Assembly (NCBI GenBank): GCA_016195985.1
Contig: JACPYP010000011.1
Location: 310,001-374,000 of the forward strand
Length of the DNA stretch: 64,000 bases
Direction: 5' to 3'
Source of the DNA: Acidobacteriota bacterium
Lineage (GTDB): Bacteria > Acidobacteriota > Holophagae > Holophagales > Holophagaceae
This document shows, piece after piece, positions 17,267-25,983 of the stretch. Under the pieces are notes generated by a model. It searched no databases. It saw only the letters and a program-made list of their open reading frames with translations, and was not told the origin of the DNA. Positions within the stretch are counted from its first letter, which is position 1; every line of letters starts with the position of its first letter. The position numbers were made by a program, and so were the translations under genes.

Positions 17267-18273
17267 AGCGCATCGCCCTCAACGGCCTCGGCCGCATCGG
17301 CCGCCTGGCCGTCCGGCACCTGGGCATGGGCCAGCCGGAATGCATCTGCGCCGTAAATGATCCCGCGCCCCTGGACCAGCTCATCCAGCTGCTGCGCTTC
17401 GATTCGGTCCATGGCCAAAGCGCCCTGCCCATCGGGGGGCATACGGAGGGCGGACAGGACTTCCTCCTGCTGGGCGAACGCCGGGTGCCGCTCTTCCACG
17501 CCCTGGATCCCTCGCTCATCCCCTTCCCCGCTGAAACGCGGCTGGTGGTGGAGGCCAGCGGGCGCTTCACCCGGCGCGAGGACGCTGCCCGCCACCTGAA
17601 ACACCGCATCTCCCATGTGGTCATCAGCGCTCCCAGCCCTGATGCGGATTTCACCGCCATCGCCCCGGTGAACGGCGGCGCGCTGGATCCGGCGCGGCAC
17701 TGCATCATCTCCAATGCCAGCTGTACCGCCCACGCCACCGCCCCCATGCTGCAGATCCTCGACGAGGCCTTCGGCATCGACGAGGCGGGCATGAGCACGG
17801 TCCACGTGGTCACCAATGACCAGCGGCTCCTGGACCTGCCCCACAAGGACCGCCGCCGGGGCCGTTCCGCCTTCCAGAGCATCATCCCCACGACGTCGTC
17901 GGCCTTCGGGGCCCTGCACCGCGCCATGCCCACCCTGCCTCCGGGCTTCAACGGCGTGGCCCTGCGCGTGCCCACCCTCAGCGTGAACCTGGTGGACCTG
18001 GTGGCCACCCTGCGCCGGGACGCGGACGTGGCGGGCCTTCGCGCCGCCTACGAACAGGCCGCCCGCGGACGGTGGCAGGGCCTCGTGGCCCTCGCCGATC
18101 CCCACACGGTCAGCCACGACATCACGGGCCGCCGCGAAAGCGTGATCATGGATCTGGACCTGACCATGGCCCTGGGCCCGCGCTTCGTGAAGGTCTTCGG
18201 GTGGCACGACAACGAGACGGGCTATGCAGCCCGGCTTTGCGACCTGGTGGTGGATCTGGCGCGGCGGATCTAA
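17263..18273 (+). CDS. Glyceraldehyde-3-phosphate dehydrogenase-like protein (catalytic Cys present)
   Basis: This 336-aa type I GAPDH/Epd-family protein starts at ATG 17263 inside the stop of the preceding paralogue. It keeps the NAD-binding start LNGLGRIGRL, the nucleophile Cys154 in SNASCTAHATAP, His181 in VHVVTNDQ, Arg235 in RVPTLSVNLVDL and WHDNETGY. The active-site loop differs from the usual CTTNCLAP (here CTAHATAP), and ECTG is EASG, so substrate handling may be altered. It probably oxidises G3P or a similar phosphorylated aldehyde, alone or with the Cys-less partner. Whether it is the main glycolytic GAPDH cannot be decided here. Confidence 0.9.
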   Translation: MKRIALNGLGRIGRLAVRHLGMGQPECICAVNDPAPLDQLIQLLRFDSVHGQSALPIGGHTEGGQDFLLLGERRVPLFHALDPSLIPFPAETRLVVEASGRFTRREDAARHLKHRISHVVISAPSPDADFTAIAPVNGGALDPARHCIISNASCTAHATAPMLQILDEAFGIDEAGMSTVHVVTNDQRLLDLPHKDRRRGRSAFQSIIPTTSSAFGALHRAMPTLPPGFNGVALRVPTLSVNLVDLVATLRRDADVAGLRAAYEQAARGRWQGLVALADPHTVSHDITGRRESVIMDLDLTMALGPRFVKVFGWHDNETGYAARLCDLVVDLARRI

Positions 18274-18349
18274 GGCGGACGGAGGCCCGCCGTTTGGCGC
18301 GAGCACATCGTGAATGAGGCCATTCCGCGGCAGGACAGCCGCTTTGCGG

Positions 18350-18396
18350 TTGGTGGTTTTCGGGTTTGCTATTTATAACAGCACTGTTATAAATAG
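18350..18396 (+). promoter_or_regulatory. Promoter with 13-bp palindromic operator of the marR gene
   Basis: A perfect inverted repeat CTATTTATAACAG (18369-18381) and CTGTTATAAATAG (18384-18396), with a 2-base spacer, ends 3 bases before the MarR ATG. A likely promoter overlaps it: TTGGTG at 18350-18355, an 18-bp spacer and TATAAC at 18374-18379 inside the left arm. A transcript would then have only about 14 leader bases with no Shine-Dalgarno. The layout indicates autorepression by the MarR protein through occlusion of the -10 region. Confidence 0.75.
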
Positions 18397-18399
18397 TCC

Positions 18400-18891
18400 A
18401 TGGACTCCCGACGCTCCCCCACCCTTGGCACCTTATTGAGGCATCTCATCGACCTGTTGGATGAGGCGGTCGGACAAACCTACGAGCGGTCGGGCCTCGA
18501 CTACCGACCCCGCTACACGCCCGTGGTCCGGGCTTTGCTCGACTTGGGGCCCGCTTCCATCCGGACGATTGCCAAGCATGCAAGCCTCACCCATTCCGCG
18601 GCCAGCCAAACCATTTCCCAGATGTCGCGGGATGGGTTGGTCCGGCTCCGGCCCGGAAACGACGCGCGAGAACGGATCGTGCTGCTGGCGCCGAAGGCTC
18701 AAGACATGCTCCCGGCCCTTGGTCGCCATTGGGAGGCCACCAACGCCGCGGCTCAACACCTGGAACAGGAGCTTTCCGCATCCCTTTCTGCGTTGCTCCG
18801 TGAAGCCATTCGCGCCCTCGAAACCCAACCATTCCTGGATCGCATCGACCAGCGGATCGCCAAGTCCAAACCCTCCCCACCAATGAGGTGA
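18400..18891 (+). CDS. MarR-family transcriptional regulator
   Basis: The 163-aa protein has a winged-helix domain: a dimerisation helix at the start (TLLRHLIDLLDEAVGQTY), the HTH in SIRTIAKHASLTHSAASQTISQMSRDG, and the wing at VRLRPGNDARERIVLLAPKA. It would bind DNA as a homodimer, and the perfect palindrome directly upstream is the obvious operator. The downstream gene, starting 3 bp after its stop, encodes an S41-like protein and is probably in the same transcript. Both genes look less GC-rich than their neighbours, a possible sign of transfer. Confidence 0.9.
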   Translation: MDSRRSPTLGTLLRHLIDLLDEAVGQTYERSGLDYRPRYTPVVRALLDLGPASIRTIAKHASLTHSAASQTISQMSRDGLVRLRPGNDARERIVLLAPKAQDMLPALGRHWEATNAAAQHLEQELSASLSALLREAIRALETQPFLDRIDQRIAKSKPSPPMR

Positions 18892-18894
18892 AAT

Positions 18895-20208
18895 GTGTTC
18901 CTACTGACGCATGTGTGGATCCTGGCCGCGGGCCTCGGTTGCTTGTCCCTGCTCCCTCAGAGCCCAGCCCCTGGGCTGGCGCATCTTTCAGCTTCGGACC
19001 GCGCGGCGGCCCTAAAAGCCATCCAAGCGGCCTTCCAGGAGCGCTACGTCTTCCCCGAGATGCGACCGGCCATCATCGAACGCCTTGAACAATCGCGAAA
19101 GGACGGGCGCTACGACCTGGATGATCCAGTCATCTTTGCCGAACGGATCACCCAGGATCTCGAGGCGGTCTCCCACGACTTGCACCTGTACCTGCGCACA
19201 GATCCCGCCGCCTACGCGGCGGCGATGGCGCCACCCCAGAGCACCGAAGGAATGGCTGCCTTCAGGCGCCACAAGGCCATTCGAGAGCATCATGGCCTCA
19301 GCGAATTAAAGGTCCTCCCAGGCAACCTGCGCTATCTGAAAATCACCGGATTCAAGTGGGTCCAGGATGAAACTGGCTCCATCTACGATGAGGCCATGCG
19401 GTTCTTGAAGGATGGCGATGCCGTGATCATCGATCTGCGGGGCAACGGCGGAGGTTCAAGTGCCGCTGTGCGCTACCTCGTCAGCCACTTCCTGGATGAG
19501 GATGTTCTGGAGATGACGTTCCACCAGGGCTCTGAGATTCCAAAACAGTCGCGCACCCTGGATCATCTTCCCGCAGGCCGCCTCAAAGGGATGCCCCTAT
19601 GGGTTCTGATCGATCGCTACGTGGCCTCTGCGGCGGAATCCTTCGCCTACGACGTGGCCCAATTCAAACTCGGAGAACTGGTGGGAAGCCCCACCATCGG
19701 CGCTGCCAACAACAACGAGCTGCTGCCCATCGCGCCTTCCTTCATCCTGAGCCTGTCCTTTGGACGCCCGGTCCACGCCGTCAGTCAAACGAATTGGGAA
19801 GGAGTCGGCGTGAAGCCCGCAATCCAAACCCTACCTGGCCAGGAACTCGATGTCGCGCAGTCTCGGGCCTTGGCCTTCCTGGCGAAAAACCCGGCCGCGA
19901 TGCCCGAGGCCTTGGCCGACTACGCCTGGGCGAAGGTGGCTGTGGAAGCCCGGCTCCACCCGGTTGCCCTGGACCCTGCCCAGCTCAAAGCCCTCAGCGG
20001 ACAATACGGCAATGGGGAAATCGCCTACCGGGAAGGGTCGCTGTGGTGGGACCGGTCGAAGCGCCCCTCTGTGCGTCTGCTGCCCCTCACCGAAGAGAGT
20101 CTCTTCGCCGTGGAACACCTCGATATTCTGCGCCTTCGGCTCACCGGGAAGACCATGGAGCAGCTTTGGATGGGTGAACCCGCGCCCCGGGTAATCCCCA
20201 AAAAATGA
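18895..20208 (+). CDS. S41-family peptidase-like secreted protein
   Basis: The 437-aa protein begins at GTG 18895, preceded by GAGGTGAA. An N-terminal hydrophobic segment (LTHVWILAAGLGCLSLL) is a signal peptide or anchor. A helical IRBP/TSP-like N-domain (about 35-110) follows, then the tail-specific protease core with VIIDLRGNGGGSSAAVRYLV and the nucleophile region VASAAESFAYDV, where Ser precedes AESFAYD as in C-terminal processing peptidases. There is no PDZ domain. A C-terminal 100 residues resembles the extra domain in S41 proteins used as peptidases or hydrolases of unknown target. The MarR gene just upstream likely controls it. Confidence 0.85.
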   Translation: MFLLTHVWILAAGLGCLSLLPQSPAPGLAHLSASDRAAALKAIQAAFQERYVFPEMRPAIIERLEQSRKDGRYDLDDPVIFAERITQDLEAVSHDLHLYLRTDPAAYAAAMAPPQSTEGMAAFRRHKAIREHHGLSELKVLPGNLRYLKITGFKWVQDETGSIYDEAMRFLKDGDAVIIDLRGNGGGSSAAVRYLVSHFLDEDVLEMTFHQGSEIPKQSRTLDHLPAGRLKGMPLWVLIDRYVASAAESFAYDVAQFKLGELVGSPTIGAANNNELLPIAPSFILSLSFGRPVHAVSQTNWEGVGVKPAIQTLPGQELDVAQSRALAFLAKNPAAMPEALADYAWAKVAVEARLHPVALDPAQLKALSGQYGNGEIAYREGSLWWDRSKRPSVRLLPLTEESLFAVEHLDILRLRLTGKTMEQLWMGEPAPRVIPKK

Positions 20209-20268
20209 GGCTGGGCGGGTATCGAAAGGGGCGGCTCGTTTGGCCACGCAGCATGCCGAATGGCCCGT

Positions 20269-21525
20269 CTAAATGGTTCCCGCCGCGAATCCCGTGCTGA
20301 AGGCCGCCTGCAGGTTGTAGCCGCCCACGGGGCCATCGACGTCCAGCAGCTCGCCACAAACACGGAGGTTGTCCCAACCCCGCAGCGCCATGGTGCGCGG
20401 GTCCACCGCGCTCAGCGCCACCCCACCCGCTGCCACTTCGCCCCGGGCCAGGGGCACGGCCTGGGGCTCGCCCAGGGGAAGGGCCGTCGCAAGGGCGACC
20501 AGGGCCCTTCGGCCCTCCTTGGGCAGATCTTTGAGCATCAGGCCCTTGAGCATCTGGGTCCGGTCCAACCCTTGGGCCCCGAGCAGGGGGTCCACCAGCC
20601 GCTCCGGCAGGTGGCGCGACAGCCAGGTGGCCGCCAACAACCGGGGATTGGAGCGCTGCTCCGCCTGCAAAGCGGCATCCACCCGTTCCGGCGGTTCCAG
20701 CACCGAGGCGTAGGCCAGCCAGGCGGCGCCCTCCCGGCGGGCGCGTTCCGTGGCCTGGCTCAGCTCCAGGGCGGCCGGGCCGCTGATGCCGGCCTTGGTG
20801 AAGACGACGTCGCCCGCAAAGCTGGCGACGCGGCGGCCCTCCGCCCCGGCGCTCAGGCGCAGTTCGCCCCCGCGCAGCGCCACCCCCTCCCAATCCGGCC
20901 GGGGCCGCTGCAGGGGGAGGGGCGCCAGGGCCGGAAACCAGGGTTGCACCGGCACCTGCAGCCCCCTGAGCCAGCCCAGCACCTCGCCGCGGGTGCCGGT
21001 CTCCGGGTAGCTGGCCCCGCCGGTGGCGAGGATGAAAACGTCCCCGCGGATGCGCTCCTCCTCCAGCAGCAGCGCTTCGAGCCGGGGCCCCTGGCCCAGC
21101 AGCCCCGTCACCCGGGCGCCTGTCCGCACATCCACACCCGCCCGGCGCACCAGGGCCTCGAAGCCGGCCACCACGGCGCCCGCGCTGCCCGGGCGGTCCA
21201 GCGGAAAGACGCGGCCGTTGTCCCGCGTGTAGGTCTCGATCCCCTCGCGGCGCAGCAGCTCCAGCAGCGCAGCGTTGTCGAAGGCATGCAGCGAAGGCCT
21301 GAGGAAGCGGGCCTGCTCCTTGGTGAAGGCCGCCAGCAGATCTTTGAGGGGGCCGCCGTGGGTGATGTTGCACTTGCCGCCGCCGCTGATGCGCAGCTTC
21401 ACGCCCAGCCGGCCATTGGCTTCCAGCAGCTGCACCGCATGGCCGAGGGAGGCCGCCCGCCAGGCCGCCACCAGCCCCGCCGCCCCGCCGCCAACCACCG
21501 TCACCTTCGCCATGGGCTCCATCAT
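20269..21525 (-). CDS. HI0933-family NAD(P)/FAD-dependent oxidoreductase
   Basis: This 418-aa flavoprotein has the FAD-binding start VTVVGGGAAGLVAAWRAA, the family signature LRISGGGKCNITH and the C-terminal VGGYNLQAAFSTG. The HI0933/YhiN/BaiN family reduces or otherwise handles unidentified substrates; some members reduce bile-acid intermediates. Starts are possible at 21525, 21522 and 21513 (MAKVTVVGG); GGAG lies close to the last. It faces away from the lipB-nudix gene, 42 bp apart. Confidence 0.88.
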   Translation of the reverse strand: MMEPMAKVTVVGGGAAGLVAAWRAASLGHAVQLLEANGRLGVKLRISGGGKCNITHGGPLKDLLAAFTKEQARFLRPSLHAFDNAALLELLRREGIETYTRDNGRVFPLDRPGSAGAVVAGFEALVRRAGVDVRTGARVTGLLGQGPRLEALLLEEERIRGDVFILATGGASYPETGTRGEVLGWLRGLQVPVQPWFPALAPLPLQRPRPDWEGVALRGGELRLSAGAEGRRVASFAGDVVFTKAGISGPAALELSQATERARREGAAWLAYASVLEPPERVDAALQAEQRSNPRLLAATWLSRHLPERLVDPLLGAQGLDRTQMLKGLMLKDLPKEGRRALVALATALPLGEPQAVPLARGEVAAGGVALSAVDPRTMALRGWDNLRVCGELLDVDGPVGGYNLQAAFSTGFAAGTI

Positions 21526-21567
21526 GGCCCATCCTGGCCCGGGCCTGCCTCTGGTTAGACTGGAGGC

Positions 21568-22710
21568 ATGTCTGAGATCGGCTTCACCGTCCCCCGCCCT
21601 GCCCAGCTCCGCCGCTTCGGCCGGGTGTTCTACCCCGCCGGGCTGCGCATGCAGAAGGCCCTGGCGGAGTACGTGAACGAGGAAGGCCGCCCCGACCAGC
21701 TGGTGATCCTGGAGCACGACCCCGTCTTCACGTTGGGCCGCAACGCCACGCCCGCCGACATCCACATGAGCGACGATTTCCTCAAAGCTCAGGGGGTGAG
21801 CGTCCACCGCACGGATCGCGGCGGCGAGGTGACCTACCACGGCCCGGGCCAGATCGTGGCCTACCCCATCTGCAACCTGCGGGGCGGACGCGAAGATGTG
21901 GGCCGGCTGGTGCGCGGGCTCGAAGAGGTGATGATCCGAACTGCGAAGGATTTCGGCGTCACCGCCGACCGCCTCAAGGGCGCGCCGGGCATCTGGGTGG
22001 AGACGGCCAAGTACCGGAAAGGGGGGGGCGTTGAGAAACTAGGCGCCATCGGCCTGCATCTCAGCCGCTGGATCAGCACCCACGGGATCGCCTTCAACGT
22101 GCGGCCGAACCTGGATCACTTCAAATGGATCACGCCCTGCGGCTTCACGGACAAGGGCGTGTGCAGCCTCCACTCCCTGCTGGGCGATGCCGCGCCGAGC
22201 TGGCAGGAAGCTGCGGACCGGCTGCAAATGCACCTCATCGATTGCCTGGCCCTCGACCTTCAACCGGTGCGGGAACCCAGCCGCAGCGTGTCGGCTCTCA
22301 CCTGGCGACACGGCGCTTCGGAGCCGGAAATCCTCATGATGCTGCGGGTGCCGGAACACGGGCACTGGTGGCAGAGCGTCACCGGAATGATGGAGCCGGG
22401 CGAGCAGCCGGAACAGACCGCCCACCGCGAGGTCAAGGAAGAGACAGGCCTGGCGGGGCAGTTGCGGCCCCTGGACCTCGCCCACAGCTTCTGGGTGGAT
22501 CCGGCCATTGTCCGCTTTCCGGACGGAGAGCCGCGCTTCAACACCGAGACCTGCTTCTCCATGGAGGTTGCCGCCGATGCCCCGGTGAACCTGGAACCCT
22601 CGGAGCACAGCGAGTTCCTGTGGTGCGGCCTGGACGAAGCCCAGGAACGCATGAAGTGGGAAGGCTCCAAGGCCGCCGTCGCCCTGCTCCGCCGTCAGCT
22701 GGGACGCTGA
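21568..22710 (+). CDS. lipB: LipB octanoyltransferase fused to a Nudix hydrolase
   Basis: The N-terminal part (about 1-230) is lipoyl(octanoyl) transferase, which moves octanoate from acyl carrier protein to target E2 or GcvH proteins: LEHDPVFTLGRN, RGGEVTYHGPGQ, catalytic Lys157 in EKLGAIGLHLSR and Cys191 in ITPCGF. The C-terminal part (about 240-380) has a complete Nudix box G-x5-E-x7-REVKEETGL (273-295). Around it, WWQSVTGMMEPGE and NTETCF resemble NudB-type dihydroneopterin triphosphate pyrophosphatases. The fusion is in one continuous frame of 380 aa. A run of eight Gs lies inside the LipB domain at 22021-22028. Both activities look intact. Confidence 0.92.
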   Translation: MSEIGFTVPRPAQLRRFGRVFYPAGLRMQKALAEYVNEEGRPDQLVILEHDPVFTLGRNATPADIHMSDDFLKAQGVSVHRTDRGGEVTYHGPGQIVAYPICNLRGGREDVGRLVRGLEEVMIRTAKDFGVTADRLKGAPGIWVETAKYRKGGGVEKLGAIGLHLSRWISTHGIAFNVRPNLDHFKWITPCGFTDKGVCSLHSLLGDAAPSWQEAADRLQMHLIDCLALDLQPVREPSRSVSALTWRHGASEPEILMMLRVPEHGHWWQSVTGMMEPGEQPEQTAHREVKEETGLAGQLRPLDLAHSFWVDPAIVRFPDGEPRFNTETCFSMEVAADAPVNLEPSEHSEFLWCGLDEAQERMKWEGSKAAVALLRRQLGR

Positions 22711-22752
22711 TTTCCCTCTGCCGGAGACTCATGGCCGGCCACGCCTGAGCCG

Positions 22753-24522
22753 ATGCAGGTCTATCTGACTGCCATGCCATCCCAGGAATCCCAGCCTCCG
22801 CCCAGCCTTCTCGGTCCGTGGCCGAAGCATATCTTTTGGGTACTCCTGGGCTATCTCGCCCTCGGGACTGGGGCCTTCCTGTTGGCCCCCGGTGCCCGCA
22901 GTCTGAGCCTGAACCTGCTCAACACTCTCGTCTTTCTCCAGGCGGGAGCCTACGCCATCGGAAGGTCGCGCCGGGAGCCCACCGCGCACGGGGGCTGGAA
23001 GGTCCTTGGCCTGGGACTCGCCGCCCAGGCCATCAACCAGGGCTGGGCCACCCTTTCCATGGTGCTGCACGGGTGCCCGCCCCCCTTCCCGTCCTGGGGC
23101 GATCTGTTCTCCCTGCTTTCCCTGGCCCTGATCGCCTCGGCCCTGCTGGCCTGGCCCCTGGCCTCGGCCTCGGGCTCCGAACGCCTGCGCAAGGGCATGG
23201 ACGGACTTGGGGCTGCCCTGTCGGCCTTCTTCATCGGATGGTATTTCGCTCTGGGGCCCCTCTTCGGCCGGTCCGGCTCCTCCGCCCTGAACCGCTGGAC
23301 CATGGCCGTCTTCTTCATGGGCAATGCCACGATCCTCGGCACCTGCGCCTACCTGGGGGCGCGCCGGACCTCGCGCTTCCGGGGGCCTCTCGGCTGGATC
23401 ACGCTCGGATTTACCGTCTCGCTGCTCCAAATCATCTTCCAGGTGCCCCTGGCCCTGATGGGCCGGTACCGCCTGGGGGACCCTCTCGACCTGCTGGTGC
23501 TCGTGGCCGCCCTGCTCTTGTTGCTGGCACCCCTCGCGCCGGTTCCGCTGGAGCCCGCATCTCCTCCGGACGCCGAGATCCAGGACCGCTCCCCATCGGC
23601 TCTGCTGCTCCCGGCGCTTCCCGCATCCACGGCCCTGGCCCTCGTGATGGCGTCCCTCGCCTGGGCTCCCGCCCGCCTGGACACGCCTGTCCTGGCCATG
23701 GCAACCCTCCTGGCGGGTCTGGGCCTCCTCCGCGGCATGCTGGCCCTGCGCGATCTGCAACGCCTTTCCGCCAGCCTCGAGACCCGGGTGGGCGAACGGA
23801 CCAGGGACCTCGAAACCATGCAGGAAGCCATGCTTCGGACCGAGCGCATGAATGCCATGGCCGTGCTCGGGGCGGGCATGGCCCACGATCTCAATAACAC
23901 GCTCGCCACAGTGCGGGCCTGCGCGGAGCTGGCCCTGGCCCGGCTTGAGGAAGGGCGTCCGCCGGAGGCCAAGGATCTGGACCATCTCCTGGTGGCGGCG
24001 GACCAATCGGCAGCCCTCACGCGGCGTCTGATGATGTACGGGCACGCGGAAGACGGCCGGCCCACCCGCCTGTGCCTGAGGGACGAGCTCGCGCACATGG
24101 AAACCATCCTCAGGATGCTCATTGGCCGGCGCATCAGCCTGCGCCTCGAATTGGGCAACGACCGCATCCCCATCCTGGGATCCCGTGCCCAGATCGAGCA
24201 GATCTTCGTGAACCTGGTGGCCAATGCCCGGGATGCCATGCCCGGAGGCGGAACCATCACGCTGCGCCTTTCCCGCGTCGTCTCTGAGGAGGAGCCCCTG
24301 GCGCGGGTGGAGGTGCAGGATACCGGGGAGGGCATGACGCCGGACATCCAAGCCCAGATATTCACACCCTTCTTTACCACCAAGGGCCCCGGCCGGGGCA
24401 CGGGCCTGGGCCTCGCCTCCGTGTGCCACCTCATGGAGGAACTGGGCGGCAGCCTCGCGGTGGCTTCCCGGCCGGGCGCGGGCACCACCTTCACGCTGCG
24501 CCTTCCCCTCGCCGAAGGCTGA
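22753..24522 (+). CDS. Membrane sensor histidine kinase with ten predicted transmembrane helices
   Basis: The 589-aa protein has an N-terminal half made of about ten hydrophobic helices (residues 15-345) with no recognised extracytoplasmic domain. A coiled linker (DLQRLSASLETRVGERTRDLE) leads to a HisKA region with phospho-acceptor His378 in GMAHDLNNTLATV and a C-terminal ATPase with N-box NLVANARDAMPGG, G1 DTGEGM, F-box FTPFFTTK and G2 GTGLGLASV. The HDLNN type groups it with NtrB-like kinases. No response regulator gene is adjacent, so it is an orphan here. ATG 22774 is an alternative start. Confidence 0.9.
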   Translation: MQVYLTAMPSQESQPPPSLLGPWPKHIFWVLLGYLALGTGAFLLAPGARSLSLNLLNTLVFLQAGAYAIGRSRREPTAHGGWKVLGLGLAAQAINQGWATLSMVLHGCPPPFPSWGDLFSLLSLALIASALLAWPLASASGSERLRKGMDGLGAALSAFFIGWYFALGPLFGRSGSSALNRWTMAVFFMGNATILGTCAYLGARRTSRFRGPLGWITLGFTVSLLQIIFQVPLALMGRYRLGDPLDLLVLVAALLLLLAPLAPVPLEPASPPDAEIQDRSPSALLLPALPASTALALVMASLAWAPARLDTPVLAMATLLAGLGLLRGMLALRDLQRLSASLETRVGERTRDLETMQEAMLRTERMNAMAVLGAGMAHDLNNTLATVRACAELALARLEEGRPPEAKDLDHLLVAADQSAALTRRLMMYGHAEDGRPTRLCLRDELAHMETILRMLIGRRISLRLELGNDRIPILGSRAQIEQIFVNLVANARDAMPGGGTITLRLSRVVSEEEPLARVEVQDTGEGMTPDIQAQIFTPFFTTKGPGRGTGLGLASVCHLMEELGGSLAVASRPGAGTTFTLRLPLAEG

Positions 24523-24685
24523 GGCCAGGCGGCGGGCGGAGAACACTCCGGCAGCAGACGGGAAGAAAGACCTGTCTGGACAGCGGTCGTCTGCGCTTGC
24601 GGTCTGCGCTTCGAAGCCCGGGCCGGTCCCTCGCGCCGGGGTTTGCATTCGGCCTTGGTAACCTGGGACAAATCCCGGAGTAGCC

Positions 24686-25825
24686 ATGTTCCCCCAGTTC
24701 ACTGAGGATCAGTCCGCCGTGCGCGAAGCGGCCCGCGACTTCGCGCTGTCGGAAATCGATCCGGGCGCCGCGGCGCGGGACGCCAGCGGCGAATTCCCCG
24801 CGGAGATCGTGAAGGAGCTTGGCGACATGGGCTTCCTGGGCATGACCGTGCCCGAGGCCTATGGCGGCGCCGGCGTAGACTTCCTCAGCTACATCCTGGC
24901 CCTGGAGCAGATCGCCTACGCCGATGCCTCCGTGGCCGTGACCATGAGCGTCAACAATTCGGTGGCCTGCGCGCCCATCCTGGCCTTCGGCACCGAAGCC
25001 CAGAAGCAGACCTACCTGAAGCCCCTGGCCAGCGGCGAGGCGCTCGGGGGCTTCATGCTCACGGAACCTGACGCGGGCTCCGACGCCGCGGCGCTGAAGA
25101 CCCGCGCCACGAAGGTGGAGGGTGGCTGGCGGCTGAACGGCTCCAAGGCCTGGATCACCAACGGCGGCGTGGGCCGCTACTTCGTCACCATGGCCCGCAC
25201 CGATCCCGACAAGGGCAAGAAGGGCATCAGCGCCTTCATCCTGGACGCGCAGCAGCCGGGAGTCGTCATGGGCCGGCCCGAGGAAAAGATGGGCCTGCGT
25301 TCCAGCAAGACGGCCATGGTGGCCCTGGAGGATGCCTTCGTGCCCGAGGGCGCCCTGCTGGGCCGGCCCGGGGACGGCCTGAAGGTGGCCTTCGGCGGGC
25401 TGGATGGCGGCCGCATCGGCATCGCCGCCCAGGCCCTGGGCATCGCCCAGCGGGCCATGGACGAGAGCGTGGCCTACGCCAAGTCCCGGCACAGCTTCGG
25501 CAAGCCCATCGGCGAGCATCAGATGATCCAGACCTACCTGGCTGAGATGGAGGCCCGCCTGCAGGCTTCCCGCCTGCTGGTCTACCGCGCCGCGGCCCTC
25601 CGGCAGGCCGGAAGGGCCTGCACCGTGGAGGCGGCCACCGCCAAGCTCTTCACCACCGAAAGCGCCGTCTGGCTCTGCGACCGGGCCCTTCAGATCCACG
25701 GCGGCTACGGCTATTCGCGGGAATACCTGGTGGAGCGGCTCTACCGGGATGTGCGGGTGACCACCATCTACGAAGGCACCAGCGAGATCCAGCGCATGGT
25801 CATCGCCCGGGAGTTGTTGAAGTAA
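24686..25825 (+). CDS. Acyl-CoA dehydrogenase
   Basis: The enzyme performs FAD-dependent alpha,beta-dehydrogenation of acyl-CoA in fatty-acid oxidation, giving electrons to ETF. At 379 aa it has the usual length. The flavin and substrate signatures are visible: [57 protein letters not shown], and the catalytic Glu363 in IYEGTSEIQ. It looks like the short-chain (butyryl-CoA) type. The gene is monocistronic here, between a 163-bp and a 158-bp gap. Confidence 0.93.
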   Translation: MFPQFTEDQSAVREAARDFALSEIDPGAAARDASGEFPAEIVKELGDMGFLGMTVPEAYGGAGVDFLSYILALEQIAYADASVAVTMSVNNSVACAPILAFGTEAQKQTYLKPLASGEALGGFMLTEPDAGSDAAALKTRATKVEGGWRLNGSKAWITNGGVGRYFVTMARTDPDKGKKGISAFILDAQQPGVVMGRPEEKMGLRSSKTAMVALEDAFVPEGALLGRPGDGLKVAFGGLDGGRIGIAAQALGIAQRAMDESVAYAKSRHSFGKPIGEHQMIQTYLAEMEARLQASRLLVYRAAALRQAGRACTVEAATAKLFTTESAVWLCDRALQIHGGYGYSREYLVERLYRDVRVTTIYEGTSEIQRMVIARELLK

Positions 25826-25983
25826 ACATATCCAACGCACAATGGGTCTGAAATCATTGTAGGAATCACCCTCATCTTGTGAGGGCTACCCTGTGTCCAT
25901 TAGGTTAATCTAAACCGGCCCCTGCACTTGTCCGTAGGCAGCCTGTCCCAGAGGCAGTTCTTTCCGATCTTCAAGGAGTGGTG

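Noticed and set aside
18274-18300. Terminator after the second GAPDH-like gene
   Set aside because: The GGCGG/CCGCC stem is only about 5 bp with a short T-run; possible but not supported.
25869-25885. Hairpin CCCTCA-TCTTG-TGAGGG after the acyl-CoA dehydrogenase
   Set aside because: Only a 6-bp stem and no T-run; too weak to call a terminator.
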